A stretch of DNA of 64,000 bases, taken from positions 17,443,152 through 17,507,151 of the forward strand of contig RSEF01000005.1 of assembly GCA_003993805.1 (NCBI GenBank), given 5' to 3'. The number at the start of each line of letters is the position of its first letter. The first letter of the stretch is position 1. This DNA is from Himantopus leucocephalus (Eukaryota; Chordata; Aves; Charadriiformes; Recurvirostridae). The position numbers and the translations under genes were made by a program. This document shows, one piece after another, positions 11,861 to 24,639 of this stretch. Below the pieces are notes generated by a model. The model saw only the letters and a list, made by a program, of their open reading frames with translations. It made no database searches and was not told the DNA's origin.

Positions 11861-14281
11861 TGTACACAGGAGAGAGGGGCGAGAGCTGCTCCCCACCTCA
11901 ACTGTTAATAAATCAGGACCACAAGGAAGAGTATTCTGCCAGGAGCTAAGTCTCATCAGTGCACGCTGCTAAGGGAGGGACTGGTTAGCTGGGGGCAGCT
12001 GCCCTGCGGGGAGCAGGGCTAGGAGCAAAGGGATTTGGCCCAAAGCGACAATGCCGCGGTGTTAACAGGAGTGCGGTCCATCCAGGAGGCCTCTCAGCAT
12101 CACTTAGCTGGTGTCCCACAGGCAGCTCTGCTGGAGTGGCCAGTGCTGCCCTGCATACTGAAAGGCTTTGCTCAGCTGGAGCTATAAAAAATACTGGGAG
12201 AAAGAAGCAGGGAGCTGCGCGCCAGCCAGCCAGTTATTTCAATGTCTAAAAATCCTTCCTCCTCCTGAAGGGATCATGTCTGGGATGACATACCACCCAA
12301 ACAAATGGGGCCTGACAAGCAAAGGCAGCTTCTGCTCAGACTTGGATTGCGTTCTGCACCTCCTGGCTCTGCAGAGCCCGGCCTGTTGTGGGGACCTGAG
12401 TGTCCCATTTGGGCACAGGCCAAGGGGACTAGCCCTGTCTGGTGTCCCCGTCGCAGCTGTGTGCACAGCCCACTTCCTGCACAGGGCTCGTGGCTGTCAT
12501 GCTTGTTACTGAAGCCGTTGCTCTCATGGAAGTCTTGGGGTTGCTTTGCACTTGGAACAAATTCGTGTTCTTTGCTAGATGAAGAGGTGATGCTTTCTTT
12601 GGCTGCCAAGGAGGAGAAAGCCCGGGAGACATCCAGGAGGGAAAGTCTCGTACACACCTCCTCTTCAAATACATACAAACAACAGGTCAGCTCAGGATCA
12701 TTTCCTACATGGTTTCTTGGCTTGCTATCATGTTCAGAGCCTGACATGGTTGGGCTTATTTCCATACGCAGTGTCTGCACCCATGTTAGGACAGGGACAC
12801 TTCTGGGGTGTAATTAGATGGTTCATACTCCAGTAGTGCCAGTCTCTCCATGGATAAAACAGGGTTTGAGGCAGCTTAGATGTCTGCTTGGTACCATCCA
12901 ATGCCAGGTGAGATGAATCCCGCCCTGCAATAGTTTTCTCAGTATGCCAGAATATCCTGGCTGTGTTTTTATTGTTGGCAGCATCTTGCTCCTCTAAAGT
13001 TCCCCTGGGGGATACTGGAAATGTCCTGGCTGAGGCAAAGGACCAGCCTTGACGAGTGGAGACAGTACAGGAGCATGTGACCAGTGGGGCAGCACGCCTG
13101 GTGTCAGTGTACGTGGCTCCATGAGCAGGCCTGCAAAGCTTTTGGACGTACCAGGGAGGTGCAGGCAGAGGGGCAGATAGGGCAGGGCAGCTGCGGGATA
13201 ACAAGGAGGTCTTGGCTGGACTGAATTCAAGGTGCCACTGCAGACTGTGACCTGGTGCTGCAGGCGGAGAGCTGGCCCGCTGCAGATGCATCTGGGAGGG
13301 CAGGTCTGCTGCCTGGTCCCCAAAAGAGGGGATGCCTGTCATCTCTGTCCCCAAAGAGGAAGATGCTGGATGGACTTTTAGAAACCAGTCCAGCTAGCTG
13401 GGCGGTGACCCAGGTAGTGGAGATCCTGCCTGAGAGGTCTCTTGCTGTCACTAGAAGGAAGACAACCTTGCGGTGACAGCCTTGATCAAGCCTTAGGGGC
13501 AGTGGAGTAATTTTTCAGTTCTGCACTGGTTTCCTACTGGTTTACAAGGACAAATCCTGTCATCTGAGAGGAGGTGTAGTGTGGTCTTACACAGGCAACA
13601 AGAGCAGGGTCTTGCTCTGATCCATCCCTCAAACAAGGCATTCACCTCTCCATTGCCACCAGAATGGCATCTCTCCATTGCCATGAGAAATCTCATTGCA
13701 CCTGCACATCTCCGTCTGGAGCTCAGTGTGATCGTGCTAAAATTAAGGGAGTAATTGAGATAATTTTTTAAGTATGCTAGGGGAAGACAGCCTTGCAATG
13801 GGATTGTCCCGCATGGCACAGCATAAACCAGAAAAATAAAATTTCGGATTCCTGGATGGAGAGCTGCACTATCATTTATAAATGTAAAACCTGTGCCTGA
13901 GGAAGAGAATGACTGCATGTGCAATCAGGCAAGCTGCCGCTTTAGCTGAATTTGGAGAGCAAGAGGAACATCTTGAAATGGACGCTAGAGGGAAGAAGAG
14001 AGTCTCACAAGTGTAACTTTTAAAAGTAAAAAGACTCAGAAACCAAACCCAAGCAGCTCCAGAGCATTTGGGAGGTGTTCAGCACACAGTGGGCTCAACA
14101 TTTTCTTTTTTACCTTCTCCAGCATCTAGTGTGCTGGCCTCATGTGATGCCCCCAAAATGCACTATGCTGATAGTGGCTTGCTGTATCACATATGACTGA
14201 TTTATTTGGAAATATTTCCTTAGGAAACCTGCAATGCCCACAAAATGTAATGGAGAACCCCTGCCTCAGTACTGGAAAGCT

Positions 14282-14334
14282 GTGGTGGTATAGGGCATCA
14301 GTGGTGCTATAGGGCATCTGATGATGCTATGTCC
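14282..14334 (+). repeat. 19-bp tandem repeat, about 2.7 copies
   Basis: Copies at 14282-14300 and 14301-14319 share gtggtg, then tatagggcatc with one substitution. A third, degraded copy follows (gatgatgctatg). This is a minor non-coding tandem duplication. Confidence 0.75.
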
Positions 14335-16051
14335 AATCCCAGCATGTCTTAAGGAGATGATCTTTGTCGCAGGCCATAGCTGCAAGCTGCAAACAGGCTC
14401 TAGACCATGCATGGCTTAATTTCCAGCTTCTCCTCCCTTGTTGACCAGGGACCTCTCATCTCTGGAGCAGGCAGAGCTTCCTGGGGGCTGTGCTCCCCAG
14501 CACCACTGCACAAATCTGTGCTCCCAGATCTACCAGTCTGAAACCAGTCTTCTCCCAGCGCAGCTGTGTTAAAGCTCTCTGGCACTTCTCTCCCCTTTAT
14601 CACCACCCTTGTCTCTTCCATCCTTCTTCCCGTGCCCTATTCCTGGCTCTCACACAGCTCAGCCCACGACCTGCAAGCAGTTGCTGGCATTCTGGTACCT
14701 CTTGGGCAAGACCTCACTGGAAGAGCGGTGCAAGCTGGCCAGGGTTTGCATTTGTTCCTGCTCTTCTCTCTTCCATGGCTTTCTACCTGCCAGGGATCTT
14801 GGCCCTCCTTCTGATGGCAGAACAGCACTGGGAGACCCTGGATAGTTGCAAGGGACTTCACAGCAGCAGTCATGAGGGCTGGTTCCAAGGGCTCATCATC
14901 TGCTACCACCTGGCCCATGTCACCACTGTCCCAGCCCTTTTCTTGCATGGAGCCTGGCAAAATCAACACCAAAATTCTTACTGCTGCTCTGTGAGCAGGA
15001 TCAAACCCTTCTTTCCTGACAGCGAGCAACAACCCAGTCTGCTCTCTGCCCCTGGGCCACCTTGCTGCTGCAGGCTCCTGTCACCAGTATCATCCACACT
15101 CCAGGGGGCATCTAGAGCAGTGACAGGGGCCTGAAGGCAAGTACCACAGTACCTACTCTCTCCCCACCAGCCAAAACACATCAGCTCCGCCCATGCTGCC
15201 TGTGAGGATGGTGCTGAGCATGTGCTGTCTCCTGGTCATGCCCTGGTCTGATCAAGCCCACCATAGACCAGGGCTGTGCTGGGGCACGCACTAACCAAGG
15301 GTATGGGCAACCATGGCTGCACCATATGCCATGTAAAGGAGCTACATTGTCAGTTTCAGGGAAAGAGAAAGCAAAGGCAAACTACCATGGGAGCAAGAGA
15401 TGGAAACCTTTGGCAGATCTGCCCCAGGAGGAAGGCACTCGAAGAGAAGAGGAAGAAGCATGGTGCAGTGGGCAGCACAGGGGGAGGTGGACATGCCAAC
15501 AGCAGCAGTCTTGTTGGGACCACCACACCACCCTGCCACAGGAGAAGAAGCACGTGGTGCTGGATCAGATGTGGACCTAGTAACAAAGCAGGGGAGATGG
15601 ATGGATCCCCTTCCAAAGCAACAGCCCCCTCGAGAGTTGAGACGTTAGAGCAGATCATGGTGTTTCCAGACCACCCAAATGACTCTTGCTAATGTTGCAA
15701 GCGGGTTAACCACACAAGACCTGGGTGCTCCGATGGTTGCAGCAGGAGCAGGTGTCTGTTGAATCCCCAGCTCAGCAGCCAGCCTGCCCATCTCAACTCT
15801 CAGGCACTGGTGGCCGATGCTGCAGGAGCACTACACACTGTGTCAGGTGGTGCTGTGCAGTTCCCCCTCCTAGGTCGATGCATCCACGTGTCCAGGTTCT
15901 AGAGCGTGGGGCACATGGGATGCCTGCATGGGAATGCTGCCAGCCCCGAGCAGGAGGGGGCTGCACTGCCAACACAGATGGGCAGGGATGGAAAGGGGCT
16001 GTGGTGTCACGCTGACATTTGGGAAAGTGGCCAAAAGTGCAAGAGGGGGAC

Positions 16052-16098
16052 TTTGTGTGTGTGCACGTGTGTGTGTGTGACTGTGTGTGTATGTGTCT
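16052..16098 (+). repeat. TG dinucleotide microsatellite
   Basis: An imperfect (TG)n tract interrupted by cac, ac and at. Apparent reading frames through it give V/C-rich peptides on the plus strand and H/T-rich peptides on the minus strand, which are artefacts of the repeat. It is likely polymorphic in length. Confidence 0.9.
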
Positions 16099-17904
16099 GC
16101 TCCCTGCCAGGTACTGAGACCTGATGGGGACAGCTCTGGCATCACTGCCACCCTCCCCTGAGCCAAGAGCGGAGGGCATGGGAGGTCAAACCAGGGCTGC
16201 AGGGGTGGTTCAGGCTGCAGGAGGGCTTAGCCAGCAAGACCCTGATCACTCTGATTCAGCCACGGCCAATCCAGGGCCAACACGGAAACAGCAGAGAGCT
16301 GTAAATGCACTCCTCCTCCAAATGCAGCTCTTGGGAGGATTTCTGTCTCCCACTGGATGCTGAAGCCAGCACAGTTTCCCAGGGAGGCTCTGGCAGCAAG
16401 GCTGTGAGAATCCTTTCATTCAAGACGCCCCAAGCTGTGTCTTACCCCAGGGCACAGACCCCATCTGCCCTGCTACAGCCCTTCCCTGCCCCTGGGTCAC
16501 CGCAGACAGAGGAGATGAGGACCAAGCAGCTCTGCAAATCTCAGCCTTGCTGCTTCCCTCTCTTTTGAGGTGTCAGTGCAGTGGGAAGCACCTCCAGGTT
16601 CAGTTGTGTTGTCGGGTCACCTCCACACCGTAAGGAGTCAAGCAGCGTTTCAGCCTTGCAGGAGTGCAGCAGGAGCCTGTGGAGGTGTGTTACCCAGGCA
16701 AGCCCTTGAGCAGCATCTTGGGGTGCACAGGGCAGGGGGACAACCCTTCTGGTAGGCCCTGTGGTTTACAAAACATCAGGCCAGATTCCCAGCTGGTGCA
16801 AACTGGCCAGCTTATATGCACTAGCTGCAGAGCGGGTCCTTCACCCTCCAAGCACTGCGCCTGTCTTGGCAAAGATCCTGGGATGCTGGCGGGGTTTGAC
16901 TGGTTTATTTAATGGGCACTGGGGCTGTTGCCTGCCACATGCGATTTATTTCTGTTCTGGATCACAGAGCTTGAACCGTCTTTCCTGTTTCCAGTGCTTC
17001 TGCCGCAGCTTTCTTTGCATCATCATTGACTGTTCAGCAGCTGCCTGCGCTGCATGTCCAAGTGGGGTACCAGAGCTGAAGGGTATCTCCCAGGTTCCCA
17101 TGGGACCAGCAGGTGCTCAGCACCCATCTACATCCGTGTCCTGCCCACCTCTGGGAGGCATTGCTCAAAGCTCTTGGCTTCAGTCTGGGAGTGGTGTGCT
17201 TTGGTCCTGGCATGTCAACCCAATGGGTCCAATGTTGCCCATCTCCTGCTCAGGCAAATGGCACTTTTCACTGAAGCCTCCATCTTTTTGTGATGGGATC
17301 AGGTTGGCTTGGGATGAGAGACCCAGAGACATAGTGGTGTTGATGTAGGTGAGCAGGCAGGTGCCAATTCACCTGCTCTGAGGATATTCATGATGCTGTC
17401 AGGGAGAAGGCAGCAGCAGACGGAAAATAAATACAGCTCAAAAGCAGGAGAGAGGTGAATATAAGGGAGCATAAGAATAACTCTGCAGAGTAAATCCTAA
17501 CCCCCTAGCCCCCTGCCCCTGCCCCATCTCCAATTGTAGCCAGTAGCAGATGCCCAGGGAAAAGCCATCAGAGCATAGGAACAGGACAATTAAGGTTTCC
17601 TGCTTGTCTTGCCCCATCTTTGTGGCCACGTGCCTGTTGCAGAGGACAAGCAAACATCAAAGTGGGCCCAAAATGCTCTCCCAGCCTCCAGCAATCTGTA
17701 TCTCAATGGCTGTGAATTTAATCAGTGAATTTAAATCTCTGCATTTAATAAACTGCAGATATGGTTAGATTTTTCTCCATTAAGTGTCCTAGGCTTTTTT
17801 TTTTGGGTGGGGAACATCCCTTCACCGCTTCTTGTCCCCACACCGCAGCCTGAAGGTGGGATGCAGTGGGCACAACTGCCAATGGCTCCATGTTTCCAAA
17901 GATG

Positions 17905-18075
17905 ACTTTTCATATATATATATATGTTTTTTCAATAACAAAAGCCCAGAATAATAACAGCCATGAGGGGATACAATGTTTGTTTTTCAAGTGGCATGGA
18001 AATTAAAAGAGGCTCTTATTGCTCCTCGTTCACAGACTGTTAATCACCTCCGAATTTCCACGCTCTCTCCTGTGC
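17905..18075. promoter_or_regulatory. candidate conserved non-coding block with AT microsatellite
   Basis: A short (AT)n run at about 17912-17924 is followed by AT-rich complex sequence. This contains caataacaaaag and aataataacag (SOX/forkhead-like), a tgtttgttttt forkhead-like word, and gactgttaatcacc (homeodomain-like). The block sits between GC-richer flanks. Function is inferred only from texture and motif words. Confidence 0.22.
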
Positions 18076-21000
18076 TGCCACACGTCACCTTCTCCATGCC
18101 TTCCCCAAAGCAGGTTGTCCCATGCGGGGCCCATCCCTTTCATCTTTGCTTTGGTTTTCTAGGACTCATCGGCTCATCCTGAAGCTGAGTGCAGGTGTTT
18201 GCTCCAGCTCTGCAGTCTCCTGCCTTGTCTTGCAGGGGCCAGCGTGAGCAGTGATGCTTCATGCTGCCAGTCCTGTCTCCCTGTGCAGCAGCAGACACGG
18301 GCTGCCAGCATCTCTATATGAGAAAATTTGGGTGCTCTTCTCCAAACTGTGGCATGCAGGCACTTGGTGCTCCAGTGTTACCACCTGCAGCCCACGGCCC
18401 CGCTGCCTCGCTCATGCACGGAAGCTGATGGCTCCTGCCAAATTGCATAGCGAGCAGCAGAATCATGCATGGGAGAAGGGACCACAGGGGAGTACACCAG
18501 AATCCGTCCCTTTGTAACGTCCCAGCCAGTGTCATCCTCTCCCTGGCATACCCACACCCCTGAGCAGGCAGCGGGCACTATGTGAGATGGGTGAGCACCT
18601 GATGCTATGGACACAAATATTTGCACGCAAATTCCTGCCGGGGCTGTGGAGGGGAAGAGCTGTCCCAGCCGTGTCCCCCGATGCCCTTGCCACCCAGCAG
18701 GCACCCGCTGTGGTGCCAAGTGCCGCTCTTCCCCACGGCTCAGCCCTGCAAGCAGCCCGCCTTTTCCTTATTTGTTTTTCTCTCCTTGAGAGCTATTCTT
18801 TCCCTCCCATATGCTGTAATAATTACAAGTGATAACTTAACAGCTGCTCTGCTATTCCGGGCTCGGCAGAGCCATGCGCCTCCGCCTTCCCGCCCTCCCA
18901 CGGCTCTGGGTCAGCGTCTTGGCTCTGGCAATCAGGGATTCCTGCAATTTCTGCCACTCGGGAGGATCTGGACCCTTTTCCCCTCCATCACCATCTGTCT
19001 CCTGCCAGCCCGCCCCAACATTGCCAAGGGGGATAGAACTGCAACATCCATCTGTTACCATGGAGAAAACTGAGCCAGTGAAGGGACATGCCCCAAATCC
19101 AGGTGAAGGCCAGCAGAGAGGGGGCGAAAGGGTTTTTCTTGTATATTTGTTATCATGTGTCTGGTGTCACTCATGGGGTCTGCTGCAGGTGGCAACCACC
19201 ACCCTTACTCGCAATGGATGGTACTTCCTCAGCCCTTCCGCTGGAAAGGGTGGCAGCCTTAGACCTCATGTGGCAGATGCCATCATCATAGCTGGTGGAC
19301 CAAGTCCACATCCCTCAGATGAATGCAGTGCTGTTCCGCCTCCCGTGCAACAGTGGTGGTTGCAAAAGCGATTACATTTAAAAAAGCTTCTTGGGTTCAG
19401 CTACTTTGGTAGCAATGTAGCACTGCAGGCTGCAACCAACTGAGCTTACAATGGTGCAGAGATGGAGAGCAGAGCAGAGCCAAGAGGGCCAAATACGGCT
19501 CTTCAGTGGTGAGCAATGGTAGTTGCAAAACCGGACTCATGCAATTAAAGGTTGCATCTTGTGTTGGCCTGGGCTGACCCTGGAGAGGCCTTTGCTAAAG
19601 AGATAAGAGAAGAGCAAGGAGGCTGCCCATGGTCTGGAGGTCCTCTTTACTGTCCTGTGTTGCATGCTGCTCCAGCTGTGTTGACATATGCATGCACAGC
19701 CCATAGACCCCCTGGGCATGCTGGGCCACCATCTGCACTGCACCATGCTGCAGCCTGCCCTGGTAGTCTCTCAAGGAGGTGATAGCACCCCACACAGCAT
19801 CCCTGGGGCCCAGGGCAGCACCCAGCCCCACTTCTTTGGGTGTGAAGATTTTCTCCCTTTACAAGAGATTTTTGCCTGCAGTTTATCCGATTGCTGAAAG
19901 TCCCATATGAAAATATGGCAGGATGAGGTGTTTCTGCCTGCTCCCCACCAAAGCAAGAGCTGCGTCTCCAAGCAACCCAGTCTCTCCCTGGTCAGCGAGG
20001 CTGCGGAGGCCAGAAGCACATCTCCAGCACAGATGAAGTGTCCCAGGAATGTGTCAAGACAGCCCGATCCATGGCGATGGTAGCAAGACATGCAAGACTG
20101 CCTTGCGCTGGCTCATCCAGACCATGAAAGGCTGCATTCCGCTTCCCAGGCAGTGCAAATCCAACACTGCCTGCCTGCTCCTGTGCCATCCTATACCAGC
20201 TGCTTCCCATCTTTCAAAGGCAGCGTTCCCAGCACTGCTGGTTGCATGGGGCTAAGGACAGCAAAGAAGCCTCGCAGCAACCTGAGGCAAGAGTCTGTGG
20301 TGCACTTACTGTGTCTCTCACTGAGATAGCAATATGCTGGGGATTAAAGACAGGATTTTACCTAAGGGTGGGATTTGCCAAAGACACCAGCCCACAGTGG
20401 TCCTGGCTCTTCTCACCCTGCACAAACACCTTATCTCCACATGGTGATGTGTATCACACAGCAGGTAACATCTTCCCCTGCCACCAGCCATCCTGTCCTC
20501 ACAGGCAGCAGATCCCACGGGATGCCTGGGGCAGGTCTCTCTAAGGGATGGAGGTGAATGCTTTTTCTCGTGGTCCTCCCAAAGTTACAAGTGGCAATAT
20601 AAAGTGGGAGTGTGCAAGGAGGAAGGTCTTCCCAGGAATTTCACTTTCCAGGCTGGGAATGCTGCTGCTGGTACCACTTCAATGCAGTGGTGGGCAAGGT
20701 CAGGGTTTGTGGCCAGGGCTTTTGTGCGCACAAGAGGCTTTTCATACAGCAGGGTAATCACAAAAATAGCATTCCTCTGCTTTTGGGTCAGCAGCCACGA
20801 TGCTCTGCCTTGAATTACTCTGCACCCAGAGGGCATTTGGAAGAGGTGACGTGGTGCTTATCTGAGCTGGCTTTGATGCTTGTCAGCTGTGTGGGACCAA
20901 CAAGCACAGGCTTCAGTGCCGGCACTGGTGGCACTGGGACACACTGGAGGACCGCTCACCAAGGGAAGCAACACGTGCCTTGCTTACACCTCCCACGCAG

Positions 21001-21150
21001 GAGTAGGCAGCCCCAGGAAGAGGCGGCTTGAAAAGCCTGTGCCATCTCGTACAGACGAGCTGGCAGCTCCATCTGGCTCCACTTTGGTAGAGCTCTCTGA
21101 GGAGCTGCTGAGGGCGGCTGGAGGGGTCTGCGGGTGGTGTGCCGGGAGCA

Positions 21151-21192
21151 GGTGAGGAGGAGGAGAAGGAGAAGGAGGAGGAGGAGGAGGGG
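21151..21192 (+). repeat. GGA trinucleotide repeat
   Basis: A purine-only tract of gga and gaa units about 40 bases long. On the opposite strand it reads as a pyrimidine tract. Translated frames give poly-R/G on one strand and poly-L or poly-P on the other, so open frames covering it should be ignored. Such tracts can adopt triplex or G-quadruplex forms. Confidence 0.9.
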
Positions 21193-21539
21193 TGGGATAT
21201 TTGTGCCCTGCACTGCCAAGTTTCTCTTGGAGGGTGCTAACCATTCATTAAAGCAACCACTCTGTCCCATGAGTGGGATGGTGGGTTTAGGGGCCCATTT
21301 ATGGTGTGTTGCCAATGCTCAGCTGGAGGGGAAGGTGCTATAGGGGCTGCAGCTGGCCTGTAAGCAGTGACCTGGGGACATGCTGGGCTTCGTGCCCAGG
21401 AGCTTCAGCCCACAAGCGCTCCAAGCCGCCACGCACTTTTGCCATACGGTAAAGTCTCTTTGCAGTTCTGCTCATTTTCACGGGTCTCACACTTTGCTTT
21501 TACTCTCCCAAAAGGCAGTGAATCTTTTTTCTTGAAGCT

Positions 21540-21900
21540 AGTGATGCAATAGCAGAGTCCTCATTGAAACAGGGCGGCTGGAGTATTTGTTAGGATAAAA
21601 ACACATGGGGTTAGCATTGTATCCCTCACCTCTCTGAGCCCAGGTTAATTCACAGCAAAATTACAGTCCTTATCTCCATCCAAGTTTTGCAGCAGGGTAA
21701 CTGTAGCCATTTGGTTATTGGTTTCTTCGTTTCAATCTCTTTGATCATGTGCCACGATTAATCTGATCCCTACGAGGCGGGATGAGTAGGAGTCAGAAGC
21801 GAAATTGTAATCGTCTGTGCCTTTGGCATGCAGGAATGGAATAATTTTGTAGTCTCATCTCCACGCTGGTAGCTCTAGGAAAAGTCTCCAACACTTTAGC
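21540..21900. promoter_or_regulatory. candidate conserved non-coding block
   Basis: An AT-richer complex block containing ccaggttaattcacag, catttggttattggtttc, ctctttgatcatgtg and gattaatctgatcc (the taatct core is bicoid/OTX-like), followed by aaattgtaatcg. There is no coding signal and no simple repeat. The concentration of homeobox and TCF-like words (ctttgat) resembles a developmental enhancer, but no comparison is available. Confidence 0.28.
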
Positions 21901-22037
21901 AGCTAACAACGCTATGCAAAGCTGAGGGACACTGATATAAATGGAAATACTTGGACCCAGGTGCCATCACTGTTCATTGTTCACTCGTTTTTGCAGAGTG
22001 CGTGCTACAAACCACCACGGTCAATGCCTGCAAACCA

Positions 22038-22077
22038 GCTGGCGTCAATGAGCTCCGGCTGGCGTCAATGAGCTCTG
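22038..22077 (+). repeat. 20-bp tandem duplication
   Basis: Two adjacent 20-base copies (22038-22057 and 22058-22077) share gctggcgtcaatgagctc and differ at one base near the end (c/t). The near identity indicates a recent slippage event. Confidence 0.9.
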
Positions 22078-22429
22078 GACACAAAGTCCGTGATAATCTC
22101 CCTACAACCTCACCAGTGCTTGCTTTCATCTGCCATGTTGCAATACCAGGCAGCTATTCCCCAGTGTTGTTTCGCTGCCTGAGTCAAAGGAAACATGAGT
22201 TTTTAGTGGGCTGGGAGGTAGGCGGCGAGTGGAGGGGGCATGGAGAGGTGACGCTGTGCTGCCCAGCCCTGCCCTGGCTTTCCTGGTACTTTTTTCTTGC
22301 CAGATCCCACCAGTGCAGTGCTGGCACTGGGTTTTGCTATCCTGAGAGCTAGGATAGACATGTTTGCCCCCATCTAGCCCAGATCACCCTTGCCCCCAAC
22401 CACAGAGCATTCTGCCTGTTCTGCCTGCA

Positions 22430-23200
22430 CAAACCTGAGTCTCCATCACAGCCCTTTCCATATTTGAAACATCTCCTCAGCCTTCCCTTTCCTAAACAAA
22501 ACAATCCCAATTCCTTTACTGATCCCTCCCTGACCACTTTTCTCCCCGTCTGATCGCACAGCTCTCTTCGAGGGTTCCTTACCTCTCTTGAAAAGCGTTA
22601 CCAGCACAGAGCAGAGGTAACCATGCAAGGGAACTGTTTTACATCCAACACAGCATGATTAACCCATATCATGGATTATGATCAAAAGCACCTTTTCTAT
22701 AGAAATTCTCTCCATCCTCCACTTGTCCAGCTGATTATCCCATCTCACCTCACCCTCACTTCTGTTGAATTACGTTTAGGGGTGAGGGGGTGTTCCAGAT
22801 TCTTTCTCTGATATCTCAAGACCATTCTGAATCATAATTCCTTTCTCAGATGTGCTGGCAGTTCCTCCCGTTTGCTGTTATCTCCAAACTGAATACCTGA
22901 ATGGGTTAACAATTTTGGGCCTTCTCTGTTTTGACCTGAGCAACCAGTAAATATGCTCTACACACTCCTTGTATAGTGTTTTTCATCTCTACAATAATTC
23001 CCCAGACTTAACTATGAGAATGTTTTATCCATAACAATGCCTAAAGTCTTATTAACATCAAAATATGTTGTCTCCTGCTTTTTCCCTCTCCACAAAGCTG
23101 GTGGTTCCACCGCAGGAGGTGGTTGGATGAGTTTGACACAGCTCACCCTTGACAAATCCCAGTTGGTGTTGGGAGGGGATAGTTTACACTTGCTCCGCTC
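22430..23200 (-). mobile_element. ancient CR1 LINE fragment, antisense
   Basis: Read on the minus strand, several pieces line up in the right order with the reverse transcriptase region of CR1 ORF2. Near 23128-23162 the sequence cccttgacaaatccc matches the HGFVKN-type segment in complement. At 23048-23065 the codons read YFDVNK, matching the family motif YLDFSKAFD. At 22871-22888 they read FGDNSK, where the family has FADDTK, the catalytic YADD/FADD box. At about 22450-22545 a decayed [16 protein letters not shown] stretch (VLFRKGKAEE) followed by FQIWKGL matches FKYIKG. The catalytic aspartates are partly lost and stop codons interrupt the frame. The copy is dead and old, probably predating bird diversification. 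The middle part, 22640-22800, aligns poorly and may hold a deletion or replacement. Confidence 0.78.
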
Positions 23201-23537
23201 ACTGGAGCAAAAGAACCGGGCAGAAGATATGAGAAATAGGGGCTGCTCTCCATCTGATGTTTCACTGTATGGTCTTGGTTGCATTGGAAAGAAGCCCAGT
23301 GTGTCATGTCCGGTCTGACCGGTCTTGCTAATGGTGCATGATATTAAGGAGATCTGCTGTGGATTGCACCTCCCTGCAGTCTCTCGTGCACTTCACTGCA
23401 ACACCAGCACCTTCCTGCCAGACAGAACTGGTGTGTGATCTCAAAAATAAGCATATCCCAGGGGAAGAGTTAAGACAAGGGCTATCCTCTGTTTGGCTGT
23501 CCCTCTGGATTTGTCCCCCAGTCTCTATATGGCGCCT

Positions 23538-23610
23538 CTTGCCAGATGCTAGCCATCACCACTGGTTATCAATAACCCTCGTCTATCAATAAACCTTGCT
23601 AGATGCTAGC
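23538..23610 (+). repeat. spaced 16-bp direct repeat
   Basis: cttgccagatgctagc at 23538-23553 recurs as cttgctagatgctagc at 23595-23610. The interval between them also contains two copies of tatcaataa. This is a local duplication with divergence; no element could be assigned. Confidence 0.6.
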
Positions 23611-24639
23611 TTTTTGGGGGAAAAGATGGCACATTTCCTCTCGGTACAGTTTCCAGGTGCTCAACCCTAGTTGTCAGCCTCCTCAGAGTTTCCCACATGG
23701 ACCAGACCCACTTTGCAAAACAGTTTTAGAAGGAAGCCCAGTGAAAAGTGATTTAGGCTGAGAAGCCTAAATGAACTCTCATTAAAATACCTTTAGAGGA
23801 GGACTGGCAGAAAGACTTTGGCTCTCAACTGGGACTCCTGTCTGGCACCAGAAGAAAAATAAGAGAAGAGGAGGAGGCTACTAATGGAGGTTTATGGGCA
23901 GAGGGGTGGTTCACAAGTCCCTGCAGCCCCCTATGTGGCCCAGGCTGGGCTCAGCCCTTCTCCTGGCTGTCCCCTGCCCTCAGCCTGCCCAAAGGCTCAT
24001 GCAAGGAGCTGGGGCTGGTTCTCACTGCTCTTGTGTCTACCTCTGCTGTGGGGCAATGGGCTGGAGCAGAACCATGCTTCCTCCTCTCTGGCACCGTGGG
24101 ACACGGATGCTGATTGCCCCATTCCTGTTTCTGGCTCAGCTGGGGTGCCCAAATACCCCAAATTGATGCTGGCTTCAGGGAAGAAGCTTTATTGCCTTAC
24201 AAGTGATGATGGGCAACTAGCCGGGGCTCAGCAAGGAGCAAATTTGGTGTCCATATCTGCTGTGTGCAGGGTGAACTACAGCACTGCACACATGCAAAAC
24301 CTTAATATCCATGTAGGCATTTCTGAACAAGCTTTGACAACTGATCCCCATGGGTGTGGGTCCCCACAGGGATGCAGGGTGGACTCCCTCCCCGCACACC
24401 CTTAGGAAGTAAGTGATTCCCTTCCTAAGCCCCATCAGAGGACAACAGCCGCCAGGGAGGTGGGACGATGTTGAGACTGGAGAGTCGAGAGCCTAAAAGG
24501 GCCGCTTCTCCACTCAAGCAGTTGTGCTTCTGTTCGCAGCACTGGGGCTGAAGAAAAGGCTTGGATGTGTTATCACTGTCCCCAAGTCCCCCTCACAGAC
24601 CCTGAGGGTTTCTTGACTGCCCAGGGAAACTCCCAGGTG

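Larger units (their letters stand above)
9953..22429. other. GC-moderate stretch without recognisable genes
   Basis: About 12.5 kb of sequence with no identifiable exon, RNA gene or transposon on either strand. Many open frames of 60-215 codons occur here on both strands and overlap each other, as expected by chance in GC-richer DNA. None shows a recognisable domain, and many would start at non-ATG codons. Small features inside are listed separately: a 19-bp repeat at 14.28 kb, a TG repeat at 16.05 kb, a GGA repeat at 21.15 kb, a 20-bp duplication at 22.04 kb and three candidate conserved blocks. Confidence 0.6.

Noticed and set aside
12274..13354. Cluster of overlapping 80-206-codon frames on both strands
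   Set aside because: Mutually overlapping frames with no domain and no plausible exon borders; typical of GC-richer non-coding DNA.
15793..16179. Histidine/threonine-rich minus-strand peptides
   Set aside because: They are translations of the TG microsatellite at 16.05 kb.
20956..21343. Poly-leucine, poly-proline and poly-arginine peptides
   Set aside because: They are frame readings of the GGA repeat at 21.15 kb.
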